Notes: generated by a model from the sequence alone, not told the origin. A stretch of 6,147 nt of DNA from an uncultured Chthonomonadaceae bacterium (GCA_946479035.1 CAMLDW010000076.1:1-6147), one strand, 5' to 3'; positions 1 to 5,592 are shown, counted from the first letter of the stretch. Numbers and translations: made by a program.

Positions 1-237
1 GCCGCGCTCATGGCCCGGATGGTCTTTTTCCCGTTGCGCGACGCCACGAAGCAGGACTTCCTTTCCCTCCTCCTGCGAGACAAGCCGGACCTACAGGCCG
101 CCGTGTGCAACATCCTCGCGTTTGAGAACAGGAAGCCCGAGCGCAACGTGCCGGTCAGAAAGGACAGTGAAGGCTGGGAGGCTCGCGTCGCGGCAATGGC
201 ACAGCTCTGGCTCCACGAGTACGGCGTAGGCGGCTGA
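1..237 (+). CDS. 3' end of an unrecognised protein (partial)
   Basis: The reading frame is open from the first base of the window to a TGA at 235-237, giving at least 78 residues. The first ATG in view is at 10, but the frame continues upstream of it (codons for A-A-L) and no ribosome binding site can be judged, so I read this as the C-terminus of a longer gene. Codon use is mostly G/C-ending, as in the neighbouring genes, which supports real coding. The peptide is mixed and soluble, with basic and acidic residues, a Trp-rich end (EGWEARVAAMAQLWLHEYG) and no membrane segment. I do not recognise the family. A complete small protein of 75 residues starting at 10 is the alternative. Confidence 0.5.
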   Translation, partial: AALMARMVFFPLRDATKQDFLSLLLRDKPDLQAAVCNILAFENRKPERNVPVRKDSEGWEARVAAMAQLWLHEYGVGG

Positions 238-264
238 CGCTGCCCACGGGCGGCGGGGTGGCCG

Positions 265-336
265 ATGGTGCTGAGCGGGCTCAAGACGGTGGTCGAGACC
301 GGAAAGCCGATGCCGGAGTTCGACTACAACGCCTGA
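265..336 (+). other. Short ORF resembling an oxidoreductase C-terminal tail
   Basis: Between the first gene and the next convergent gene there is a short frame that starts with ATG at 265, ends with TGA at 334-336 and encodes 23 residues. It reads MVLSGLKTVVETGKPMPEFD and then ends YNA. The G-L-K-T-V-V-E-T-G-K-P pattern recalls the last helix and tail of Gfo/Idh/MocA-type oxidoreductases, a family found intact 640 nt downstream. It is in the same frame as the upstream gene but separated from it by that gene's stop codon. It could be the remnant of a lost gene or plain chance; it is too short to decide. The rest of 238-351 holds nothing I can support. Confidence 0.15.
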
Positions 337-351
337 GCGCCGAGGCGGCGG

Positions 352-858
352 CTAGTCCCCGAGCGAAAAAAAGGTGTACCGGACGACGTTGACCCAAGTC
401 TCTGGCAGAAAGGTCTGGACGAATACCGTCACCCACTCCGGATCGTCGTCCGTGTACGAGTCGCGGCGACCGAGGGGTAGGGGTAGGAGTCGGCCTCGCA
501 TTATGGAGACGGTAGTGTCCGAGTTCTTGCCACAGGGACCGCCGTCTTCGATCTCGCCCATCCAATCCGCGCTCTCAGGAAAGTACTTGCTCTTCGGCTG
601 TTCTGCCAGGCCATACGCGGGCAGGTCACGCCTCGCTCGGTCGGCGACGCTGCGCCAGGGCTGCCTCCAGGTGTAGGCCCGCGTCTCGCTAGCCGGCCAG
701 GAGCCCGGGCCGAGAACCGATACGTCTGCCACGCGGTGCCCGGCGAGAAACGGATACGGGTCGTGCGTCCAAGGGTGGAGCACCCACCACACGGCGCCCG
801 CAATGATTGTGCAGGCACCTGCGACGATCAGCCACCGTCTCCTCTTCCCCGCGGCCAT
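352..858 (-). CDS. Membrane-anchored protein of unknown function
   Basis: This gene encodes 168 residues, from ATG at 858-856 to TAG at 354-352. The N-terminus is typical of a membrane anchor: a basic start (MAAGKRRRW) followed by a hydrophobic segment at about residues 9-27, with the remaining 140 residues probably outside the membrane (positive-inside rule). The soluble part holds a Trp- and Arg-rich stretch (YTWRQPWRSVADRARRDLPAYG, about 62-83), two cysteines (C16 in the anchor, C109 outside) and a C-terminal stretch predicted to form a beta strand (EWVTVFVQTF, about 141-150). I do not recognise a named family and see no catalytic motif. A TATAAT box lies 6 nt before the ATG and there is no Shine-Dalgarno sequence, which suggests a leaderless transcript. 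It is divergent from the oxidoreductase gene. The membrane topology is much surer than any role. Confidence 0.72.
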   Translation of the reverse strand: MAAGKRRRWLIVAGACTIIAGAVWWVLHPWTHDPYPFLAGHRVADVSVLGPGSWPASETRAYTWRQPWRSVADRARRDLPAYGLAEQPKSKYFPESADWMGEIEDGGPCGKNSDTTVSIMRGRLLPLPLGRRDSYTDDDPEWVTVFVQTFLPETWVNVVRYTFFSLGD

Positions 859-864
859 GCTTGG

Positions 865-870
865 ATTATA
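865..870 (-). promoter_or_regulatory. -10 box of the membrane-anchored protein gene
   Basis: On the minus strand this is a perfect TATAAT, with 6 nt between it and the ATG at 858. With the usual spacing, transcription would start at or next to the A of the ATG, giving a leaderless mRNA. No convincing -35 hexamer is found at 16-19 bp upstream, so the call rests on the -10 match and its position. Confidence 0.45.
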
Positions 871-967
871 CGGCGTACTGGAGCGCTAGCCCGATATCCG
901 GACAACACCTTCCGCGGCTGAGCGCGCAATTCGTGCGAGCGTCGCCCGGTAACATTAGGTCGACCGC

Positions 968-971
968 GAGG
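968..971 (+). promoter_or_regulatory. Ribosome binding site deciding the start at 978
   Basis: GAGG lies 6 nt before the ATG at 978. It supports that start over in-frame upstream codons as far back as 807. The protein then begins directly with a Tat signal peptide, which must be N-terminal to work. A possible -10 box, TAACAT at 950-955, would give a short leader containing this site, but it has no clear -35 partner. Confidence 0.55.
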
Positions 972-977
972 CGACCG

Positions 978-2270
978 ATGGCGAAAGGCAGAAACGAGAT
1001 CACGCGACGAAACTTCCTCCGTGCAGGCGTAGCAGGGGCCACGGCGGCGGGCCTGCCTTCGTGGTTCACCGCAGAGGCGGAGGCCGCAACTCCCGCACAG
1101 CGCAGGTTCGGCCCGAACGACGTCATCAACCTCGGGCTGATCGGCTGTGGCGACCGCGGCGTCTCGATCGCGCTCTGGCACCACGGCAAGCCCGGCGTGC
1201 AGATCGTCGCCGTCACCGACCCGGACGACGAGCGCGCCACGCGCAACGCCGCGCCGCGGTTCGGCGCACAGTGCAAGAAGCACAAGGACTACAAGGAACT
1301 GCTCGCGGACAAGAACGTCGACGCGGTTCTAATCGGCACGCCCGACCACTGGCACGCCAAGGCCTCGATCGCGGCGATGCTCGCCGGCAAGGACGTTTAC
1401 TGCGAAAAGCCGATGACGCTTACGATCGACGAGGGGACCGATGTCGCCAAGACCGCGCGAGACAGGAAACAGATTTTCCAGACAGGCACGCAGCAGCGCA
1501 GCGATCCGAACTTCCGGCTTGCGGTCGATCTGGTCCGCAACGGGCGCATCGGGAAGGTGCGAAAAGTCGAGACGCGCCTGCCGACCGGGACGACGGGCGG
1601 CGACTTCCTGAGCAAGCCCGTGCCGGCGTTCCTCGACTGGAACCTCTGGCTCGGCCCTGCACCCGAAGCAGAGTACTGCGTCGAGCGCTGCCACTACACG
1701 TTCCGCTGGTGGCACGAGTATTCCGGCGGCAGGCTGACCGACTGGGGCGCGCACCACAACGACATCGTCCAGTGGGCGCTCGAAATGGACGAGTCCGGCC
1801 CGATCTCCGTGCAAGGCAAGGGGAAGAACCAAGAAAAGGTCGGCCCGAACTGCTATAGCGCGTTTCCCGAGTTCTCCGTCGACTACGAGTATGCGAACGG
1901 CGTGACGCTCAACTGCTCGAGCCAGGGCGAGAACGGTGTGCTCTTCACGGGCGAAGAGGGCTGGATCTTCGTCACGCGCGGAAAGATCGACGCGAGCGAC
2001 AAGGCGATCATCGAGTCGCCGCTCCCCGCAGACGCCAGGAGGGTCACGGTCTCGAACGACCACGCGGACAACTTCCTTGAATGCGTGCGCACGCGCAAGC
2101 CGACGATCTGCACGGCCGACGTCGGCCACCGCTCCGCAACTGTGTGCCACATGGCGAACATCTCGCTGCGCTTGGGCGGACGAAAGCTGCACTGGGACCC
2201 CAAGAGGCAGGAGTTCAAAGACGACCCGGAGGCCAACACGATGCTCAAGCGCGAGTGGCGAGAAACCTGA
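978..2270 (+). CDS. Tat-exported Gfo/Idh/MocA family oxidoreductase
   Basis: This is a 430-residue NAD(P)-dependent oxidoreductase of the Gfo/Idh/MocA family, members of which oxidise or reduce sugars and related polyols, often at C3 of a glycoside. Residues 9-17 (TRRNFLRAG) with the hydrophobic stretch to about 30 and the alanine-rich end near 37 form a Tat signal peptide, so the folded enzyme with its cofactor is probably exported. The Rossmann fold follows: the dinucleotide loop G56-C-G-D-R-G61, an acidic residue after strand 2 (D81), and the family E-K-P motif at 143-145 with K144 as the usual catalytic lysine. The C-terminal substrate domain contains WWHEYSGGRLTDWGAHHND (244-262), typical of the Tat-exported branch common in Planctomycetota, Armatimonadota and Verrucomicrobiota. 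Start 978 is chosen for the SD site and signal peptide. The exact substrate cannot be read from the sequence; a role with the DUF1080 protein is inferred. Confidence 0.93.
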   Translation: MAKGRNEITRRNFLRAGVAGATAAGLPSWFTAEAEAATPAQRRFGPNDVINLGLIGCGDRGVSIALWHHGKPGVQIVAVTDPDDERATRNAAPRFGAQCKKHKDYKELLADKNVDAVLIGTPDHWHAKASIAAMLAGKDVYCEKPMTLTIDEGTDVAKTARDRKQIFQTGTQQRSDPNFRLAVDLVRNGRIGKVRKVETRLPTGTTGGDFLSKPVPAFLDWNLWLGPAPEAEYCVERCHYTFRWWHEYSGGRLTDWGAHHNDIVQWALEMDESGPISVQGKGKNQEKVGPNCYSAFPEFSVDYEYANGVTLNCSSQGENGVLFTGEEGWIFVTRGKIDASDKAIIESPLPADARRVTVSNDHADNFLECVRTRKPTICTADVGHRSATVCHMANISLRLGGRKLHWDPKRQEFKDDPEANTMLKREWRET

Positions 2271-2293
2271 AGAGGCGGCCCCGCCCCCTCCGG

Positions 2294-2299
2294 TAGAAT
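2294..2299 (+). promoter_or_regulatory. Candidate -10 box of icd
   Basis: TAGAAT lies in the 44-nt gap between the oxidoreductase and icd. It predicts a transcript start near 2306, leaving a leader of about 9 nt. The purine run AAGAGA at 2308-2313 ends 1 nt before the ATG, too close for normal Shine-Dalgarno pairing. There is no good -35 hexamer, so read-through from the upstream gene is also possible. Confidence 0.35.
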
Positions 2300-2314
2300 C
2301 ATCGCCCAAGAGAC

Positions 2315-3613
2315 ATGGGCAGCGCGATCACGAAGGCACCGGAGCGGCTCAACGTTCCTGACGACCCGATCCTCCCTTTCATCGAAGGGGACGGAACGGG
2401 CCCCGACATCTGGCGCGCGAGCCGGTCGGTGCTCGACGCTGCGGTGCAGAAGGCGTACGGCGGCAAGCGAAAGATCGAGTGGTTGGAGGTGCTCGCCGGC
2501 CAGAAGGCTTTCGACAAGACCGGCAACTGGCTGCCCGACGAGACGCTCGAGGCCTTCAAGACCTACCTAGTGGGGATCAAGGGCCCGCTGACGACGCCGG
2601 TGGGCGGCGGTATCCGCTCGCTAAATGTAGCTTTGAGGCAAATACTTGATCTTTACGTCTGTCTGAGGCCTGTGCGCTGGTTCCCTGGCGTGCCCTCTCC
2701 GGTCAAGCGCCCCGGCGACGTGGACATGGTCATCTTCCGCGAGAACACGGAGGACATCTACGCGGGCATCGAGTTCCAGGCGGGCACGCCGGAGAACGCG
2801 AAGCTGCTCGCGATGCTGGAGAAGGAGTTCCCCGACAAGTTTGCCAAGGTGCGGTTCGGTACGCAGAAGAAGACGGACGAGTGGGGCAAGACGCTGGAGG
2901 CGATCGGCGCGCCGCACCGCGAGCTTGGCGTGGAGTGCGGCGTCGGGATCAAGGCGGTCTCTTACCTTGGGACCGAGCGGCTCGTGCACAGCGCGATCGA
3001 GTACGCGATCGGCCACGGGCTGAAGAGCGTGACGCTCGTGCACAAGGGGAACATCATGAAGTTCACCGAAGGCTCTTTCATGGACTGGGGTTACAAGGTC
3101 GCGGAGGACTTTTTCGGGGCGGTGCCGCTCGAGGGCGGGCCTTGGCACGTGATCCCCGAAGGGCAGCGCGGCGCGGGCCTCGTGATCAAGGACGTGATCG
3201 CGGACGCGATGCTGCAGCAGATCTTGCTGCGTCCCAGCGACTACGACGTGATCGCGACGCTCAACCTGAACGGCGACTATCTGAGCGACGCTCTTGCGGC
3301 GCAGGTCGGCGGCATCGGGATCGCGCCTGGCGGAAACATCAACTACCTGAGCGGGCACGCGATCTTCGAGGCGACGCATGGTACGGCGCCGAAGTATGCG
3401 AACCAGGACCGCGTGAACCCCTCTTCGGTGATCCTGAGCGGGGAGATGATGTTCCGCTACATGCACTGGAACGAGGCGGCGGACCTGATCGTCAAGGGAG
3501 TGGAGGGCGCGATCGGGTCCAAGCGCGTGACCTACGACTTCGCGCGCGCGATGGAAGGCGCGACCGAGGTCAAGTGCTCAGAGTTCGGCGCGAACGTCGT
3601 AGAGCACATGTGA
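2315..3613 (+). CDS. icd: Isocitrate dehydrogenase, NADP-dependent
   Basis: This cytoplasmic TCA-cycle enzyme oxidatively decarboxylates isocitrate to 2-oxoglutarate and yields NADPH. Its 432 residues match the usual length of the bacterial homodimeric Icd (about 416 in E. coli), with no gap. Seen in order are the early EGDGTGP loop (24-30), the isocitrate-binding segment with S102, N104 and R108 (S102 matches E. coli Ser113, the phosphorylation site), R118, the [10 protein letters not shown] motif (142-151, active-site Y149), K244 and the metal-binding [14 protein letters not shown] (317-330, D321 and D325). HGTAPKY (355-361) with K360, Y361, Y407 and R411 matches the E. coli residues that select NADP over NAD. 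No AceK kinase gene is visible. Codons at 2621-2671 differ sharply from the rest of the gene. It lies 44 nt after the oxidoreductase on the same strand, but the two share no obvious pathway. Confidence 0.97.
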   Translation: MGSAITKAPERLNVPDDPILPFIEGDGTGPDIWRASRSVLDAAVQKAYGGKRKIEWLEVLAGQKAFDKTGNWLPDETLEAFKTYLVGIKGPLTTPVGGGIRSLNVALRQILDLYVCLRPVRWFPGVPSPVKRPGDVDMVIFRENTEDIYAGIEFQAGTPENAKLLAMLEKEFPDKFAKVRFGTQKKTDEWGKTLEAIGAPHRELGVECGVGIKAVSYLGTERLVHSAIEYAIGHGLKSVTLVHKGNIMKFTEGSFMDWGYKVAEDFFGAVPLEGGPWHVIPEGQRGAGLVIKDVIADAMLQQILLRPSDYDVIATLNLNGDYLSDALAAQVGGIGIAPGGNINYLSGHAIFEATHGTAPKYANQDRVNPSSVILSGEMMFRYMHWNEAADLIVKGVEGAIGSKRVTYDFARAMEGATEVKCSEFGANVVEHM

Positions 3614-3648
3614 GTTGGCAGTTGACAGACAGCTGCAAACTGCCAACT
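3613..3648. terminator. Inverted repeat between convergent genes, likely bidirectional terminator
   Basis: Perfect 11-bp arms, AGTTGGCAGTT at 3613-3623 and its complement at 3638-3648, enclose a 2x2 internal mismatch, a further 3-bp stem (3626-3628 with 3633-3635) and a 4-nt loop at 3629-3632. The hairpin starts on the last base of the icd stop codon and ends 6 nt before the stop codon of the DUF1080 gene, so it fills the convergent gap and could serve both. Neither side has a T-run, so it is not a textbook intrinsic terminator. It may act as an RNA 3'-end stabiliser, or be a copy of a dispersed intergenic repeat. Confidence 0.6.
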
Positions 3649-3654
3649 GGCCAT

Positions 3655-4881
3655 TCACTGCGGCAGGACCCAGATGTTCCGGAACTTGATCGGGTGGCCG
3701 TGGTCCTGCAGGTAGATCCCGCGCGCGGTCGGGTCCTCCGGTTCGCCGGAGCCAGTCTGCCGCGGGATGTCCACGCCCTTGTGCACCATCACCCCGTTGT
3801 GCCAGACCGAGACCTTCGCGTTTGAGACCTTCTTCCCGTCCTTCCAGACCGGCGAAGTGAACATGATGTCGTAGGTCTGCCACTCGTAGGGGGCGTAGGC
3901 CATGTTGATGTCCTCGGCCTTGATGCTATAGATCGCGCCGCAGATGTTGTCCGCTGGCGGGATTCCCGCCGAGTTTAGAATCTGCACCTCGTACGAGCCC
4001 TGCAGGTACACGCCGCTGTTGCCGTTGGCCTGGCCTTCCTGGTGGTTCTCGTCGACGGCGAACTCGACGTGCAGCTTGCACGCACCGTACGGGACGCGCG
4101 TCTGGATGCTGCCACTGCCGGGCACGCACTCCATGTGGTCGTCCTTCCAGACCCACCCGATAGCGGCGCCTTTCGAACCTGCCTTCTGCCACTTGGCCAG
4201 GTCGCCCGGGCCGTTCATGAGCACCGTCGCTCCCTTAGGTGCTTTCGCGCCCGGCACACCCATGTCGCGCACGCGCAGGTTGCGCCAGCGCACTTCCAGT
4301 TTGTCCTTACGGTCGCCGACCGCGTGGACCTGTAGGCCGAGGAATCCGAAGCGGTCCATCCCGTCGCGGACGTCGCACGTCTGCACGCCGTTCACCCAGA
4401 CCTGGATGTGGTCGGCCTGCGCCAGCACGCGGTACTTGTTCCACTGGCCGTTCTTGAACGCCTTCCTTCCCTTCTCGTTCTTGGAGAGGTCCTGCAGCCA
4501 GCCGCGCCTCGACTCGTCGTACAGCCCTCCAGAGAACGCCCGATCAGAAGGGTCGATCTCGACCTGATAGCCGAACACCACCCCGTTGTTGTAGCCGCTG
4601 ACGCTGTGGCTGCGGATCTGGACGCCGGAGTTCAGGTCCGGATGGACCTTGACGTCGAAGGTCAGCTCGAAGTCGCCATAGAGCTTGTCGGAGCAGAGGA
4701 AGGTGTTGGCGCTGTTCGGGGCGGTCGTGCCGACGATCTCGCCCTTGTCGACGCGGTACTCGGCGGCACCCCCTTTCTTCGTCCAACCGTTCAGCGTCCT
4801 GCCGTCGAAAAGGTCGTCCCAGGCGGCGTTCTGGCCCAGGGCGAGGGCGCACAGTGCAACCAACATGCCCACAGTTTGCAC
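3655..4881 (-). CDS. Secreted protein with two DUF1080 (3-keto-disaccharide hydrolase) domains
   Basis: This 408-residue protein carries two copies of the DUF1080 / 3-keto-disaccharide hydrolase fold (PF06439), a concanavalin-like beta sandwich. Members cleave glycosides that were first oxidised to 3-keto sugars, or bind glycans. Copy 1 spans about 21-206, with FDGRTLNGW (25-33), NSGVQIRS (84-91), GYQVEID (104-110) and a strand near the end (WRNLRVRD, 199-206). Copy 2 spans about 217-407, with NSGVYLQGSYEVQILNS (288-304), WQTYDIMF (334-341) and GIYLQDHGHPIKFRNIWV (388-405). The N-terminus (MLVALCALALGQ after a short lead) looks like a Sec signal peptide but lacks a basic n-region. The first possible start is GTG 4881; GTG 4872 and ATG 4866 are alternatives, and a stop at 4923-4921 bars any earlier start. 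It probably acts outside the cytoplasm, perhaps with the exported oxidoreductase at 978-2270. Its substrate is unknown. Confidence 0.9.
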   Translation of the reverse strand: MQTVGMLVALCALALGQNAAWDDLFDGRTLNGWTKKGGAAEYRVDKGEIVGTTAPNSANTFLCSDKLYGDFELTFDVKVHPDLNSGVQIRSHSVSGYNNGVVFGYQVEIDPSDRAFSGGLYDESRRGWLQDLSKNEKGRKAFKNGQWNKYRVLAQADHIQVWVNGVQTCDVRDGMDRFGFLGLQVHAVGDRKDKLEVRWRNLRVRDMGVPGAKAPKGATVLMNGPGDLAKWQKAGSKGAAIGWVWKDDHMECVPGSGSIQTRVPYGACKLHVEFAVDENHQEGQANGNSGVYLQGSYEVQILNSAGIPPADNICGAIYSIKAEDINMAYAPYEWQTYDIMFTSPVWKDGKKVSNAKVSVWHNGVMVHKGVDIPRQTGSGEPEDPTARGIYLQDHGHPIKFRNIWVLPQ

Positions 4882-4904
4882 GTTTGGGGCACCCGAGTTA
4901 CAAT
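4875..4904 (+). promoter_or_regulatory. hicB promoter, predicted leaderless, overlapping a divergent -10
   Basis: TTTGCA at 4875-4880 (or TTGCAC at 4876-4881) is spaced 18 (or 17) bp from TACAAT at 4899-4904, a fair sigma-70-type promoter. The predicted transcription start falls on or next to the G of the GTG at 4911, so hicB mRNA would have no leader. On the other strand TATTGT (4905-4900), with TGAACA 18 bp upstream, forms a weaker promoter for the DUF1080 gene. The two -10 boxes overlap by 5 bp, so the two promoters probably cannot be occupied at once. Confidence 0.5.
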
Positions 4905-4910
4905 AGGGGC

Positions 4911-5117
4911 GTGGACGAGTTCATGTTCAGCGTCCGAAGGACCAAGGAGGGCGGGTACATCGCCCGGGGGGTGGGCGCCTCGATCGTGACGGAATCGGAG
5001 ACTCTGGACGGGCTGAAGGGGTTGGTCCGCGACGCCGCCCGGTGCCACTTCGACCCAGAGCCTGAGCCCAAGACGATCCGGCTGTTGATCGTGCAGGAGG
5101 AGGTAGTGGTCACGTGA
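4911..5117 (+). CDS. HicB-like small antitoxin-family protein
   Basis: This is a 68-residue protein with the compact HicB fold (partial RNase H-like): a beta hairpin (FMFSVRRTKEGGYIARGVG, 4-22, with the family's E-G-G-Y-x-A-R core at 13-19), a second strand (SIVTES, 24-29), a helix (TLDGLKGLVRDAARCHF, 31-47) and a last strand (IRLLIVQEEVVV, 56-67). HicB antitoxins bind and block HicA. It lacks the C-terminal DNA-binding domain of longer HicB proteins, so it may not autoregulate by itself. Close relatives of this size are often mislabelled 2-oxoisovalerate dehydrogenase; no dehydrogenase domain is present. GTG 4911 is chosen because the predicted transcript starts there; ATG 4923 (64 residues) is the alternative and has no SD site. 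It overlaps the HicA-like gene by 4 nt, with the antitoxin first, the reverse of the classic hicAB order. Confidence 0.8.
   Translation: MDEFMFSVRRTKEGGYIARGVGASIVTESETLDGLKGLVRDAARCHFDPEPEPKTIRLLIVQEEVVVT
5095..5104 (+). promoter_or_regulatory. Strong Shine-Dalgarno for the HicA-like gene
   Basis: AGGAGGAGGT lies inside the end of the HicB-like gene, and its last base is 9 nt before the GTG at 5114. It supports that start. The toxin-like gene thus has a strong internal ribosome binding site plus stop-start overlap, whereas the antitoxin-like gene has neither. Confidence 0.65.
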
Positions 5118-5353
5118 AGGTGCCCGCCGACATCAGCCCGACCGACTTCGCCTCGGCTCTGAGCAACCTGGGCTACAGCGTGACGAACAAGTCGCTCCGC
5201 CACGTGCGGCTGACGACGTTCTTGCGCGGCGAGCACCACGTGACCGTGCTGGACGGCTCGCCGCTGAGCGCAGAGACGGTGACGGCGGCGCTGAACGAGA
5301 TCGCCCGGCACCACCGCCTGACTTATGACGAGATCGTTCAGCGGTCCTTTTAG
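5114..5353 (+). CDS. HicA-like toxin-family protein, altered motifs
   Basis: This 79-residue protein has the HicA double-stranded-RNA-binding-like fold (alpha-beta-beta-beta-alpha). HicA toxins are small mRNA interferases with one catalytic histidine. Visible here are the first helix (SPTDFASALSNLGYSV, 8-23), the strand with the likely catalytic H30 (LRHVRLTT, 28-35), the third strand (EHHVTVLD) and the final helix (TVTAALNEIARHHRL). H30 is kept, but the usual G-S-H before it is L-R-H here, and the usual I-P-x-H-x-x-L-x-x-G-T-L region reads V-L-D-G-S-P-L-S-A-E-T-V. Activity may therefore be weak or changed. The start GTG overlaps the hicB-like stop codon (GTGA), so translation is probably coupled. 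Its stop codon overlaps the convergent TM2 gene by 4 nt. The pairing with a HicB-like gene makes the family call firmer than the sequence alone would. Confidence 0.78.
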   Translation: MKVPADISPTDFASALSNLGYSVTNKSLRHVRLTTFLRGEHHVTVLDGSPLSAETVTAALNEIARHHRLTYDEIVQRSF

Positions 5354-5592
5354 AACCAGGCCTTCTTGCCGACAATGTATTCGTCGACGAACTGCTGGTC
5401 GGACTTGGTCAGGTAGATGATCCCTTCGATCAGTCCTATGATGCCCCCAGCACCGCAGGTGACCACGGTGATGACGATTCGGATGATCCCGCCCGTCGAG
5501 TCGCCGAGGATGAAACGGTGTATCCCGAGCCCACCGATCAAAATGCCGCAAAGGCCGCAGGCCAGTTTTTTCTCTGCACCAGGTATGGACAT
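5350..5592 (-). CDS. TM2-domain membrane protein
   Basis: This is an 80-residue protein of the TM2 family. After a short basic lead (EKKLACG) the first membrane segment (about 11-29) runs into the family turn GGLGIHRFILGD (20-31). The second helix pair follows (GIIRIVITVVTCGAGGIIGLIEGIIYLT, about 35-62), and the tail is charged (KSDQQFVDEY). The family usually has H-x-F-Y-L-G at the turn; here it is H-R-F-I-L-G. The function of bacterial TM2 proteins is not established. ATG 5592 is chosen because GGAGAA (5604-5599) lies 6 nt upstream and the domain begins right there; a longer frame to 5898 lies antisense-free but out of frame through the DUF423 gene and is a shadow. It is probably cotranscribed after the DUF423 gene, 47 nt upstream. 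Confidence 0.85.
   Translation of the reverse strand: MSIPGAEKKLACGLCGILIGGLGIHRFILGDSTGGIIRIVITVVTCGAGGIIGLIEGIIYLTKSDQQFVDEYIVGKKAWF

Noticed and set aside
807..977. In-frame N-terminal extension of the oxidoreductase
   Set aside because: It would bury the Tat signal peptide 57 residues inside, it overlaps the divergent gene and its promoter, and the SD site supports 978.
2272..2290. GC-rich hairpin after the oxidoreductase as a terminator
   Set aside because: It can form only about 4 bp of clean stem with a bulge and has no T-run, so it is too weak to call.
1329..2309. Long minus-strand frame of 326 codons opposite the oxidoreductase
   Set aside because: It is a shadow of the high-GC3 oxidoreductase gene: Val/Arg/Asp-rich, with no motif, and it lies on the strand opposite a clear family member.
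2621..3466. Minus-strand frame of 281 codons opposite icd
   Set aside because: The composition (His/Arg/Val/Leu-rich) is typical of antisense shadows, and it lies fully inside a conserved Icd sequence.
2881..3825. Plus-strand frame of 314 codons overlapping icd and the DUF1080 gene end
   Set aside because: The Arg/Gly/Ala-rich translation is an out-of-frame reading of icd, then antisense of the DUF1080 gene.
4854..4910. Longer start for the HicB-like protein at GTG 4854
   Set aside because: The extension runs through the promoter region and the DUF1080 start and adds residues not found in HicB-like proteins.
4911..5117. 2-oxoisovalerate dehydrogenase fragment
   Set aside because: Small HicB-like proteins often carry this label, but 68 residues with a HicB core and an adjacent HicA-like gene do not support any dehydrogenase.
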